The translations under genes and the position numbers were made by a program. Source: Palaemon carinicauda (lineage: Eukaryota > Arthropoda > Malacostraca > Decapoda > Palaemonidae). From it: a stretch of 64,000 nt of DNA. Every line of letters starts with the position of its first letter. Positions within the stretch are counted from its first letter, which is position 1. The stretch spans positions 18,405,500-18,469,499 of the forward strand of contig NC_090743.1 in NCBI RefSeq assembly GCF_036898095.1, read 5' to 3'. The notes under the pieces are model-generated. The model ran no database searches. It saw nothing but the letters and a program-made list of their open reading frames with translations, and was not told the origin of the DNA. Positions 1 to 10,593 of this stretch are shown one piece after another.

Positions 1-1209
1 ATTTACTGGCAAAGAATGCTGCAGCTGAATTGCTACCAAGAAGGTATCCCATTCTCTAATGATTTTTTTTTTTTTTTTACCTAGAATCAAAAATTTGATT
101 TATAATAATTGGCAACAGCATTGGGATAGTTTAGTTGTAAATAACAGAGAAATAATGAATGTTATATCCCCTTGGAAGTATAACATGATGCCCCAAAAGT
201 GGGAGACTACTCTGTCATCTCCGCATTAGTCACACTTGGTTGACACCTGAGTTTCTGCTAACTGGCCAACACCAGCCATATTACAAAGACTATTGGGTAC
301 CCTTGACAGTGAGCCATTTGTCGACCGAATGCCCCATTTAAAGCACCGAAAGAAATAAATATCTGTTTGAGCCTCGCAGCGGGGATGGCAGGTTCATCCT
401 TGCCCAGATTCTTGGGATAGATGAAGGTGAAGACAAGGGGGAGCTGTTCCTCTTTGTAAGATCTTGTTTTTCCATCTCTAGGTAGAGATTCTGGCTGAGA
501 ATAAACTTTTGAAGAGGAGGGAGCCATACTGACTTCCTTGAAGGATTATGCTCAAATTTCAACAGGTCAAGCCCTTGACCCAAAAGGGTGGGCTACCACC
601 TCTAGGGGAGATACACCTGATGAAAATTCTGTCTGTGATAGTACTTTTGAAGTGTGGAAGCCATCTTGACCTCTTTGGAGGTTTGTGCTCTGGCTGTAAC
701 AGCTCGAGCACTTGACTCGGATGGCTGGGCCACTACCACTAAGGGAGATGCTACCACTGGTTCCCTGTGGTAGTAAAGGGTAGTGAATTATCACTTTTTC
801 GTGGCACCTTAATAGCTTGAGCAGAATTAAGTTGTCGATTAAGTACATTTGTTGCATGGCATACACTATGTTCAGTATTTGCTTTCAAGATAGCAGCTTC
901 TTTCTTGTATTCTCTACAACTTTTATCGTTTGATTTGTGATGTTCTTTTCAGTTTGCACAGGTTGTATTTCTGTTGCATCCGCCATGTTCTAATGGAGAA
1001 CAGTTAATATAAACTATTATTGCAGTACCAGGGTGGATGACCATATTTGAAACAATTGAAGCATAGTGAAGGGTGGTCTCGGTCCCTATCTACCGTGATA
1101 TTCGAGGGAATACTGTACACCAAATCAAGTGACAAACGGTTAAAGGCAGAAAGAGGTGGAGGCGACTGTCCACCAACGTCCAAGACAAGGTACTTCATTA
1201 GTAGTAGTA
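1..1209 (-). pseudogene. Non-LTR retrotransposon remnant (jockey-like ORF1 end, possible ORF2 start)
   Basis: On the minus strand, between about 1,205 and 1,010, the reading runs MKYLVLDVGGQSPP...SAFNR and then a zinc knuckle CFNCFKYGHPPWYC, which fits CX2CX4HX4C. After a short slip the same strand continues (about 950-880) with a second knuckle-like stretch, CAN-stop-KEHHKSNDKSC, followed by REYKKEAAILK. The order of two knuckles and then a YKKE..I segment is typical of ORF1 (nucleic-acid-binding Gag-like protein) of jockey-type LINEs. The stop lies where the second Cys of knuckle 2 would be, so one base change could explain it. Towards position 1 a weak match to an ORF2 endonuclease start can be imagined but not supported. 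The copy is dead (stops, frameshifts). Its upstream part is cut off by the DNA transposon that begins at 1,210. Family assignment is by motif only. Confidence 0.55.
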
Positions 1210-2131
1210 CAGTGAACCCTCGTTTATCGCGGTAGATAGGTTCCAAACCCGGCCGCGATAGCTGAAAATCCGCGAAGTAGGGACACCATATTTACGTATT
1301 TATTTAACATGTATATTCAGACTTTTAAAACCTTCCCTTTACGTAGTACTGTTAACAAACTACCCTTTAATGTACAGAACACTTAATGCATATACTACAG
1401 TCCCCTAAACTAAAACAGGCACAATTATTAAAGGCGATTTTATATCATGCGTTTCCTAAACACGCCAAAAAGCACGATAAAAAATGACAACCAATGTTTT
1501 GGTTACGTTTATCTCTGATCATAACAAAGAAACAGACGCATTTACACATCTGTGTATAGGTTAGTTTTTGCATTGACAGCAATCTTACCAAGTATTGATT
1601 ATATGTTGACTTTGTTATTACCAATGTTCTACTTAATTTTTCTTAGAACTTCCAAATAAATTAAATGAATGCCATTTATATAATGTTTTTCTTTATGACG
1701 CCGCCTGAAACGGAAACCTTCCATTTGTTTACACTCCATCTTCGATCATGATAAACAAACGAACGCATTAAACACACATGCTCAAAGTGATAACTAATGA
1801 TATAACAAACATTTAGTAAACATTATGTTATTACAAATATTTTACTTATCGTATCCATATATATTCCTAAATTCATAGCAAAGCTGGAAACCGTTTTTTT
1901 CCTTATGCGTTTAATCCACAATAGCAAACTGCCGCTAATGACAGAATGATAATTTACGATAATTTTAAACTGTTACGAAAGATAATTGTTCTTTCCATAT
2001 CCAAAATACTTTTCCTAACTTCAGTTATAAGTCAACTTGTACCCACCTCACCATATGCAAAAAAGGTAAAAGAAGAAGAAAGTACTAGGCCATTTTTAAA
2101 GTCATCGAAAAATAAAGTTACCGCTATTACG

Positions 2132-2134
<3 letters not shown>

Positions 2135-2209
<75 letters not shown>
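2135..2209. repeat. (AG)n microsatellite
   Basis: Uninterrupted AG dinucleotide run of about 75 bp. Reading frames made only of Arg-Glu or Leu-Ser across it are artefacts of the repeat. Confidence 0.97.
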
Positions 2210-2212
<3 letters not shown>

Positions 2213-2714
2213 GTTTTAAATCTACTAAAAAATAAATATGATAGGTTATAACACATTGGTGCTTATGTAATATTAACTGTATAGATGGTTTGAATAAGTT
2301 AAGAAATGGTGTACAGTAAACAATTCTTTGTTAATGTATTCGTACCGCGCATATTCTTGAGAGCGGAAGCTAGACATCAGCTGATGTGATCACAGCCAAA
2401 AGTAAAACAACACATCAGCCAAAAGTAAAACAAAAAGAAGTCAAAAATACTTGATTTTTAAAACACACCCGAAATTTGAAAACATAAGTACATGTTTTAT
2501 TATAGCGCAATTGACTATTTAAAGAGTAAAAGTTTTCTGGAATAGACTGGTGTTTCCTAAAAAATAGTAGTTTGCTGACAAAATCGGATACCGTATTTTA
2601 AGCTATGATTGAAATGGATGTATACACGGTATAATTTTTTCGTTTTGTATTTAATTGACACTTTAAGAAAACCGATTTTGGTTTCTTCATCTATTTGTAA
2701 TTATTGTATAACAC

Positions 2715-2738
2715 GAGAGAGAGAGAGAGAGAGAGAGA
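2715..2738. repeat. (GA)n microsatellite
   Basis: Perfect 24-bp GA run between the two units of the internal duplication. Confidence 0.95.
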
Positions 2739-2877
2739 ATCAGCTGTTGTAATCGAATGCCATGTTTTTGTTTTCTGTACCTCCTGAAGCGAGGAATTGA
2801 TCGCCACAACTAACAATATTAATGTTAATTTCATTCTTAAACTCAAGTTACCATATGTGAACTAAGGTTTTATTTCT

Positions 2878-2880
<3 letters not shown>

Positions 2881-2943
<63 letters not shown>
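2881..2943. repeat. (GA)n microsatellite
   Basis: Perfect GA run of about 63 bp at the start of the second unit of the internal duplication, equivalent in position to the run at 2,135. Confidence 0.97.
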
Positions 2944-2945
<2 letters not shown>

Positions 2946-3390
2946 GTTTTAAATGTAATAAACAAAAAATATGATAGGTTATAACACATTGGTGCTTATG
3001 TAATATCAACTGTATAGATGGTTTGAATAAGTTAAGAAATGGTATAAACAATACTTCGTACGTGCATATTCTTGAGACCGGCAGCTAGACGTCAGCTGAT
3101 CTGATCACAGCCAAAAGTAAAACAAAAAGTCAACAATATGGAGTTTTTATGATAAAACAAAGTTTTATGAATACTTACCTGGCAGTTATATATATATATA
3201 GCTGATATCTCTAAATCGGCAGAATTTTTCAAAACGAGGCAACCGCCTTGTGGTGGTTGGGAGGTAGGTGGTAACACCCATCACAGGGTGGTCCAAGGAA
3301 TCATTCCCGTGTCCAAGACTTCAGTTCATCTATGCCCAACCTGTCTCCTGAGGGGAGGTGGGTGGGCCTTCGAATATATATATAACTGCC

Positions 3391-3478
3391 AGGTAAGTAT
3401 TCATAAAACTTTGTTTTATCATAAAAACTCCATTTTTATGAATAGTACTTACCTGGCAGTTATATATATATAGCTGAT
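3391..3478. repeat. Internal complementary region (ICR) of DIRS copy A1
   Basis: Positions 3,391-3,432 are the exact reverse complement of the element's extreme 3' end (3,139-3,180). Positions 3,433-3,478 are the reverse complement of its extreme 5' end (about 9,222-9,268). The two complements abut, so this stretch spells the junction of a circularised element. This arrangement is diagnostic of DIRS1-type elements. Confidence 0.88.
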
Positions 3479-3929
3479 TCACACATTTGGAGGAGGGAAA
3501 ACAGACAGTGAACATCGTTGGGGAAACAACAAGAGTTGTAGGAGATAAAAACACCTTGATTCCTTGCCTGCTAAGGTAGCTGATTTCAAAGGTACAGCCT
3601 CGAGAGTGGCTTTCCCTTATGAGTGTTTATCCAGGAGTAAGCCTGCAAAGCTGCAAAAAACTCAATAGAGTCTGTCAGAAACTACCTTCGCCCCATATAA
3701 TAAAAACTACAACCTTACTAAAACTAACCACCTAACCCTGCAACATAGACAAAAACTATCTATCTAGACTGAGGGAACCGCACCACAAGACGAAGTCCTC
3801 AGACTATCATAAAAACACAAACCCTCATACATGCATATAAACCAAAGTTGAGTGGGGTTAATAACTCCTTTGCCTAATACATAAACCGCAGCTATGTATG
3901 GGTCCAAGATATAGCACTTGCCAAAGACT

Positions 3930-4600
3930 ACTCTCAAAGTTAATGGGAAGCGAAGACAGAGTCGCTCCTCCAGAAAATTGCATCCATGAATAGCCTAACT
4001 AACATATATTCCTGATATGCCAGAGAGGTAGCAATGGCTCTCACTTCGTGAGCCCGTAATTTCAACGGGGCGAAGTGTTCCTCCTCACATAAGAGGTGGG
4101 CTTCCCTAATTTTCTCCCTCAGGAAAAAGGACAAAGCTTTCTTAGACAGAGGTTTTTGGCGGATCTTTCACTGAACACCATAACAAGTTTGATGCACAGC
4201 TCACGTTCATAGTGTGAGCCCCCCAAAAAAACTTGAGGGACTTAACTGGGCAGAGGAGTCTTTCCTTGTCTCGACCCACTAGGTTCGTGAGGTCAATGAC
4301 ATCAAACGTCGTAGGACAGGGTTACGAAGGGTTCTCGCTCTCTACGAGAAAGATGAACCTTAAGGCACAAACTGCCCTATCCTAATTGAAGCTCACCATC
4401 TTCCCAATCGCCTGGACTTCGCTGACCTTTTGGCATTCGCTAGAGTCATAAGGAAGAGGGTTTTCTTCGCTACAACTCGAAGAGAGGCTAGCGAGATAGG
4501 TTCAAATTTCTTGGAGCACAGAAACTTAAACACCACATCCAGGTTTAAGAGTACCTATTACGTCGTCTGAAAAGACCCAATGAGGTCCTGCAAATCTTTA
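3930..4600 (-). pseudogene. Tyrosine recombinase remnant of DIRS copy A1
   Basis: The C-terminal part at 4,134-3,940 reads LRAHEVRAIATSLAYQ...FMDAIFWRSDSVFASH and contains the H-x-x-R box (HEVR), the tryptophan of box III and the SH just before the expected catalytic tyrosine. Further upstream (4,560-4,380) the strand gives TLFLMTLANAKR, the neighbourhood of the first catalytic arginine, then stops and frameshifts. In DIRS elements this enzyme integrates the circular DNA. The copy is not functional. Confidence 0.75.
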
Positions 4601-4956
4601 TTTTGGGACAACTCTAGGCCTCTATGCCTAAAGACGGCCGAGAGCATACTGCTGTATCCATTGATGGTAGATACAGCCAGCTTAGCATCCTGTCTGAGGT
4701 ACTAGAAGAAGTCTGCAATCTGGCTCAGAGAGGTAGAGGATGAGGAAAATTTGTGCCGCCTGCACCAAGCTCTAAAGGTCTCCCACCTAGATTGGTAGAC
4801 TCTTTGTGAAGAGATCCTCCTTGCTCTGGCGAGAGATTTCATCGCTTGTGCCGAAAAGCCTAGAGATCTGACAAGCTTCTAGTCAGTCTGAAGGAAGTCA
4901 GTTGAGAGCAAGGGGGGTTAGATGATACCTCTCGAAGTGGGGCTGTTTGAGAAGAT

Positions 4957-5300
4957 CTAGACTTGCCGAAGTCTTCTTGGGAAGTCCATCATGCCCATCA
5001 CTTCCGAAAACCATTCCCTAGCAGGCCAGAATGGAGCCGCTAGGATCATTCGCCCCGAATCGAGGAGAGCGAATTTCCTGAAGACCAGATTGATGATCTC
5101 GAACGGGGGCAACGCAAACACGTCCACCCCCGTCCAATCCATCAAGGAGTCCACTGCTACAGCTTCCTCGTCCGGGACTAGGGAGCAGCAGCAGGGGATC
5201 CTCTTCTTCCAGTTGGAGGCAACAAAGGTCTGCTACAGGTCTGCCCCACAACATCCAGAGACTGACAGACTTGCGGGTTGAGAGACCATTCTGAGGGAAA
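4957..5300 (-). pseudogene. Pol remnant downstream of RNase H, DIRS copy A1
   Basis: The minus strand gives WTGVDVFALPPFEIINLVF, followed by RKFALLDSGRMILAAPFWPA. This corresponds to the segment between RNase H and YR in the other copies (compare YLFPPVNLLLKVLHKL and VALVAPHWPKSSWF in C2, and VYAFPPFCLMRRVLNK in B1). The upstream part, with a GRPVADL / LLLPSP pattern, is shifted in frame. Confidence 0.65.
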
Positions 5301-5479
5301 AACAAGTCTCTTCCTGCTGAGCATGTTTGCTCCGAAGTTTCTTGCCCTAGAACAAACCTCCTTTCTAGATCCAAGAGATCAGAACGAAGGCGTCCTAGAT
5401 CTCGACACACGATTCGACTAGTGTCATCACGAGGTCCTAGATTCTCATGTTCAAAGCCATGCCTCATGCTAGAACTTCG

Positions 5480-5660
5480 ACGTCGAGCGTCCTGTAAGAC
5501 GAGGCGCCGATCGTCCTGTAAGACGTGGCGCCGATAGTCCTGTAAGACGTGGTGCCAAAAGTCCTGTAAGACGTGGAGCCGAGAGGTTAACAGAGCGAGA
5601 CGCTGAACGTTCTAAAAGACGTGGTGCTGAGCGTCCTAGTGTCAGAAGAGACTCTTCTTG
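5480..5660 (-). repeat. Degenerate 24-bp minisatellite in the Gag region of A1
   Basis: Units of the form GTCCTGTAAGACGTGGCGCC plus four bases recur every 24 bp, about six times with substitutions. The same unit, without the stop-forming T, is expanded at 6,815-7,545. Confidence 0.8.
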
Positions 5661-6814
5661 TTGACAGGAAGACCTAATTATTTGATAGGCTCAACGTTAT
5701 CTAAAAATCCAGATACAGGGACGCTCTGATTTCTCTTAGAGTGCAGTATTCTGCTACATTAAGCAAAAGTTACGTGAACATAAGAGGGGCGGAGCTGAGA
5801 CCAAAACACACGGCCCGAAACTAACCCATTCTACACCCGTTCTTTCTTGTAAACAAACCTCCGATAAAGTTTGATTGCATAGCCTGCCACTTAGACTTCT
5901 CTCTAGAACTGGGAGAGAGAATCGTTGTAGCTAAAAACTAAAGGAGGTTTCCCTATAAAAAGAAAAAGTAATCCTCCTTCAGAAGAAGTACTGACCAAAG
6001 GTCTGCTCCCCTCTTCTCCAAAGATTTTGATGTCTCCATGGAGAACTTCGACTTCTGAACGAAGGGGTAAAGAGCATTTACGTCCAGGACCGGACAAAAG
6101 ACTCTCTCTCCCAAAAGAGAGACATTGAAGTTGCAAAGTCGGTTAGGCAGAAAAGTCTTATCGGAGTAACTAACAAAGGAGGATTCACTAGGAAAAAGAT
6201 TTTGCATCCATCCTTAGTAAAAACACGGACCAAAGGTCTGCTCCTCTCCTCTCCCAGGCTCGCCAGAAGTAGCAAAGTCTAGCTCCTACTGTTGATAGTT
6301 CGGATAGAGAAAAAGCATGCAGAAAATTTCTTGCTGATTCAGACACCAAAACCTGTCTTTGACCAACTCTTGAGGGAGAAGAGAGAGAAAAAAGGAGAAG
6401 AACGTACCTTAATTATGACCTCTGATTACAAAATTATCCAGCCTCATTGCCTGTATTCCTTAAGAGACTCAGCAAACCACCAAGGGGGCCGTAAAAACTC
6501 TTTGTGGGGCTGCCACAAGGTCTTCGACCTAAACGTGGCTAGACCTCCACCCTTGCTATCCTGGCCTATCTGATAAGGAAGCTGGCATCAAAGGTTTCTG
6601 TTTTAAGAAACAAAAATTAATATATTCTTAAAGCTCCATTAATGACCACGTGAAAACTCAGAGGGTGGGGAACATGGAGCAACAGAACTTAGGCTCTTCT
6701 CCTTCTGTTAACCTCAAAGAACTCAACAGGAGCAAAGTGAACACTAAAGTCCTCCTTGACAAAGATCTTATAAGACGTGGCGTACCCCTGAAAGGACAAG
6801 GCGGCGATCGTCCT

Positions 6815-7545
6815 ATCATCCTGAAAGACGAGGCTGCCCTCGTCCCGAAAGACGAGGCTGCCCTCGTCCCGAAAGACGAGGTTGCCCTCGCCCCGAAAGA
6901 CGAGGCAGCACTAGTCCCGAAAGACGAGGCTGCATTCGTCCTGAGAGACGAGGCTGCATTCGTCCTGAAAGACGAGGCTGCCTTCGCCCTGACAGACGAG
7001 GCTGCCTTCGCCCTGAAAGACGAGGCTGCCTTCGCCCTGAAAGACGAGGCTGCCTTCGCCCTGAAAGACGAGGCAGCCTTCGCCCTGAAAGACGAGGCAG
7101 CATTCGCCCTGAAAGAGGAGGCTGCATTCGTCCTGAAAGACGAGGCAGCATTCGTCCTGAAAGACGAGGCTGCATTAGTCCTGAAAGACGAGGCAGCATT
7201 CGCCCTGAAAGCCGAGGCTGCATTCGCCCTGAAAGACGAGGCTGCATTCGCCCTGAAAGACGAGGCTGCATTCGCCCTGAAAGACGAGGCTGCATTCGCC
7301 CTGAAAGACGAGGCTGCATTCGTCCTGAAAGACGAGGCAGCATTCGCCCTGAAAGACAAGGCTGCATTCGCCCTGAAAGACGAGGCTGCATTCGTCCTGA
7401 AAGACGAGTCAGCATTCGCCCTGAAAGACGAGGCTGCATTCGTCCTGAAAGACGAGGCAGCATTCGCCCTGAAAGACGAGGCTGCATTCGCCCTGAAAGA
7501 CGAGGCTGCATTTGCCCTGAAAGACAAGGCTGCATTCGTCCTGTC
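6815..7545 (-). repeat. 24-bp minisatellite array, part of the Gag middle region of A1
   Basis: About thirty copies of a 24-bp unit (core GACGAGGCTGCATTCGCCCT on the plus strand), mostly differing at one to three sites. Because 24 is a multiple of three, whole frames stay open: one on the plus strand (LKDEAAFA units, 6,650-7,549) and two on the minus strand (RMQPRLSG units, 6,816-7,628, and SFRANAAS units, 6,658-7,527). The element's sense strand is minus, and the basic Arg/Pro/Ser version resembles the Arg-Ser-Pro repeats in the Gag of the family B copies. I therefore take the minus RMQPRLSG frame as the most likely ancestral one. I cannot say whether any protein is made. Confidence 0.85.
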
Positions 7546-7701
7546 TTGAAAGATTTAGCGCCGAGTGTTAAGGCAAAATGATATTCATTATGCCGCTCGG
7601 CGCGTTCGGTTCCGACCAGAGGGTTCATAAGGCCGAATGGCGCTCTGGGACAAAAACCGAGTCAATGATGGTTTGTAAGCATTGATATTATCAGCGAATA
7701 T

Positions 7702-9090
7702 CTATGACTTATAGTACTGTATTGCCATTAAAATCAAAAGTGATGCAATGCGAGACTCTAAAAGCAGTGTAAGAATCTTAACGTTCAACGCTCTTTGCTT
7801 TCCCATGGCAAGGGCGAGCATTCTTGGGAACGTTAACAGGAACGCTCGCGAGGGCGTTTGCTCGTGAGCTAACGCCTCTCGTTTCCATTTGCCGATCGAC
7901 GTTCCTTCTCCCATGGGCCGGGGAGCTTGGAAGAGGTCTAAGGCTAGGAAAAACAACGTCCACTGTGCTGAAAGAATCCAATGCCTAATTTAGCACTGAA
8001 ACTTGCACTATTAAACTCTTACACAAAAGACCATAATTAGTCCTGCCCGTTGTGAGAGAACTTATTCTTTTGTCACGGGCTTGAATGAGAAAGCAAAATC
8101 GTCTCTAGTACTTGCTATAAAAACTGTAACAAAATATTTTTATAAAATATTAAACTGACATTTCCATAATAAAATAAAAGATGTTGAACACACTCACCCG
8201 GTAGTTACATATAACCACCGGTAAAATTAAATGTCATAAATACCCACCCGGTAGTTTACAAACAAACGCCGGGAAAGTTATACGTTAAAGATTAAAATGA
8301 ACAGAAAAAGGGAAAACAAATGTAATTCACAATTAATTCAAAGGGTTTTCAAAAACAAGAGAGTTGTAATGATAAAAAGAACATATATAGCAATAACGTA
8401 TCTATATATATAAATGTAAACAATAGGAACATATAAATGAAAATACTACTAAAACTAGAATTCCCATATCGTTGTTGTTGGAGAATTATAGCCAACACTT
8501 TAATTCCCATATCGAAAATAACGCTACCAAGGCATGTTGGGACTACATCGATAGTAACGAGTAACAGCGTAAATTAACCATACGCTAGTTCTATTTAATT
8601 TATGAAATTAGATCGATGATTTAAAGAACGAATACTAAATGGACATATATTTCTTTAAAATTTTACATTAAAAGTTAAAAAACTTATATAAGTGGAATTC
8701 CTCCCATTCTTTACATAAAACAAATAAAGAGAATTTGCAAGACATACAATGAAGATTACGTCACACGACTGTGACGTCATAGAGTTGCCGGAACGTATTT
8801 CCGTCATCAGGATTAAAAACTTTGCACCTAAAATATAATGCACAAACAAAACCTCTGCATAAAAACTGTGAGGATCAACCGACACTTTCGGTAACCTCAC
8901 CTTGCATACATCACTCGCACAAACACGAAAATTAAGTTATCACCCATGATAAACAAAGTGAATAATAATAACAAAACACGATTGCCAAATCCCTAATCAG
9001 TGTACTTCACCAAACGAAGTCCAAAAAAGCGAAGAAGGGAAAATGATTAGAAAAACTCTCAATGGTGGACCGACGATGTTTTCGATCCAG
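7702..9090 (-). other. 5' leader and Gag N-terminal remnant of DIRS copy A1
   Basis: Short low-complexity frames (7,702-7,981) look like continuing Gag decay. No Cys-rich start like that of the other copies is visible. At 8,180-8,260 there is a small terminal-repeat-like piece (CTCACCCGGTAGTTACATA) similar to the family A 3' end. The rest, to 9,090, shows nothing recognisable. Confidence 0.4.
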
Positions 9091-9268
9091 CCGGCAGAGA
9101 TGAACTGAAGTCTTGGACACGGGAATGATTCCTTGGACCACCCTGTGACAGGTGTTACCACCTACCTCCCAACCACCACAAGGCGGTTGCCTCGTTTTGA
9201 AAAATTCTGCCGATTTAGAGATATCAGCTATATATATATAACTGCCAGGTAAGTACTATTCATAAAAA
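9090..9268 (-). repeat. 5' inverted terminal repeat of DIRS copy A1
   Basis: Reverse complement of 3,172-3,340 with only a few differences, for example at the word CTGTGACAGG versus the complement of CCATCACAGG. It ends ...TTCATAAAAA at 9,268, as predicted by the ICR. Confidence 0.85.
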
Positions 9269-9487
9269 CTCAATTTTTACAACACACCCGAAATTTAAAA
9301 ACAAAAGTATACGCTTTCTTAATGTGCAATTAACTATTTAAAGAGTAGCAATTTTCTAGAATAAAATGATGTTTCCCCCCAAAAATAGTGGTTTGCTGAT
9401 GAAATCGGATGCCGTATTTAATGAAAAAAGTCCGCGAAGTCGTGAATCCGCGATGGTCAAACCGCGAAGTAGCGAGGGCTCACTGTA

Positions 9488-10384
9488 GTTAGCAAACGTG
9501 TAGTTGCGCAGACCTCAGTAGAGAGGGGGAATTCCCCACGCACCTTTCCTTAGCGACAGGTAGGCTTTCTCTTATGAAAATTAATAGCCTAGTATGGTAG
9601 AATTATTTGTATAAGCATGCAAAGAACACAAACATTGGTCAGTTTCCCAGAGTAGATTAGTAAGTAGTCTTGCTAACTCATTTGGTGAAGCGAGCATTAG
9701 TGAGTGCTGGTAACACGTCAGGTTCCCAGATGCAATTGGTAAGTAAGGTCTTGCAAACTCACTTGGTGAAGCGATCGCTGGTGAACGTTGTCGACATTAG
9801 TCAGGTTCCCATAACGAGGCTAGTGCTGTAGACAGTCAAGAGGCGAGTGTTGTTCAACATTGGCAGGAGTTTTACTTGTGAGAAGTACAGACTACTTGAG
9901 TAATGTGTACTTGAGGCAACAGCATGTTTGACTTCTCTGCCTTATGCCCTCCTACCAGAGGTAGGAGACAAATAAGGCTGTGCTGAACTTAAAGAACAGC
10001 AGGTTCTTCCTCATGAGGCAGAACCCCGATGCGCAGGTCTCGAAACACCTTGTCTCATAAAACTCCATGAGCTTTGTTGTGCCCAACAGACACAAAGCAG
10101 GAGTAATTTAAGTAGGCATTAGCCCCGCAGGTTGTCGCTTACAAGACTTGTAGGTTGGAGAGGCAGCCACCGCAAGCGGTTGGGAGGCATCACTATCTGT
10201 GGCAAAGACCCAGAAAGGAAAAGTATTGAGACTCCTTGGGCCCTGGGGAAGCAATGGGCGGCAACCCCAAGCGTTAGCAGGACCACTCTGGAGAGGGGTG
10301 TCGTACTTGTCCTCAAATGGAATTCGAACGAAAAGAAACAACGTCAAGTCAAAGGCAGTTTATAAGGGTTATTGGGAGAGAGAT
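9488..10384. other. Unassigned stretch with degenerate ~83-bp tandem repeat
   Basis: Two and a half units beginning CAGKTTCCCA and containing AACTCAYTTGGTGAAGCGA lie at about 9,638-9,835. The stretch leads into a decayed family B 5' terminus and may be the leader of that copy. Open frames at 10,108-10,405 overlap on both strands and show no recognisable domain. Confidence 0.45.
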
Positions 10385-10593
10385 CGAACATCTATTCACA
10401 TCTGAGCCAAAATAATTAGTGAAGACCTTTCACCGGTGTGTATGTGAGCAGGGTGGTTGGTCTACGGCGGGCCCCCAAAAAACTTGCGGTGGGTAGTTAT
10501 ACCTCGCTTAAAATTATTTTGGCTAGGTTTTAGCATTCGCCGAAATAATATCTACTGTAAAGAGCAAAATGGTTTGTATTTGTGTCAGAACAA
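10385..10593 (-). repeat. Decayed family B 5' terminal repeat
   Basis: Follows the order of the intact family B 5' termini: GAGCCAAAA, a GTGTGTATGTGAG stretch, CTTGCGGTGGG, CCTCGCTTAAA, GCCGAAATAAT, ATGGTTTGTATT and GTCAGAACAAG. It has more substitutions than the copies at 21,025 or 45,700. It marks the 5' end of an element that would extend to lower coordinates but is not otherwise recognisable. Confidence 0.65.

Larger units (their letters stand above)
2210..3138. repeat. Tandem duplication of about 735 bp inside the DNA element
   Basis: The segment following the AG run at 2,210 (TATGATAGGTTATAACACAT, then the GTGCTTATGTAATAT region, the AAGCTAGAC region and CACAGCCAAAAGTAAAAC) recurs from 2,944 after a second GA run, with similar order and few differences. 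The second unit is interrupted at 3,138 by the DIRS insertion and resumes at 9,269 with ACACACCCGAAATTTAAAA and TAGTGGTTTGCTGATGAAAT, matching 2,465-2,590. Confidence 0.8.
3139..9268 (-). mobile_element. DIRS1-like YR retrotransposon, family A, copy A1 (complete ends, decayed coding)
   Basis: About 6.1 kb, transcribed towards lower coordinates. The 3' terminal repeat (3,139-3,340) and the 5' terminal repeat (9,095-9,268) are inverted copies that differ at only a few positions over some 170 bp, so the insertion is fairly young. An ICR follows the 3' repeat (3,391-3,478). In sense order I see a repeat-rich Gag region (about 7,980-5,480), a post-RNase H segment (5,300-4,950) and a YR (about 4,600-3,930). 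I found no RT with a YXDD motif, so the copy is internally deleted or too decayed. Both flanks belong to the DNA element at 1,210-9,485 and join without a duplication. Confidence 0.85.
1210..9485. mobile_element. Tigger/pogo-like non-autonomous DNA transposon with TA duplication, interrupted by a DIRS copy
   Basis: The left end reads CAGTGAACCCTCG from 1,210, preceded by TA at 1,208-1,209. The right end reads CGAGGGCTCACTG up to 9,485, followed by TA at 9,486-9,487. The termini are therefore inverted and flanked by a TA duplication, as in Tc1/mariner-pogo elements. Further in, both ends repeat the CGCGG / CCGCGAAG words (1,230-1,285 and 9,430-9,470), consistent with degenerate subterminal repeats. 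Without the DIRS insertion at 3,139-9,268 the element would be about 2.1 kb. No transposase reading frame is visible; the interior is AT-rich with GA tracts and internal duplications, so I regard it as non-autonomous. The Tigger/pogo label rests on TIR and TA only. Confidence 0.7.

Noticed and set aside
6815..7545. CRISPR-like array of short repeats
   Set aside because: The 24-bp units follow each other without spacers; it is a minisatellite.
6650..7549. Plus-strand 299-codon frame of LKDEAAFA repeats as a host structural protein
   Set aside because: It lies on the antisense strand of a DIRS copy and arises from a 24-bp minisatellite that opens several frames at once. No unique flanking domain, signal or start context supports it.
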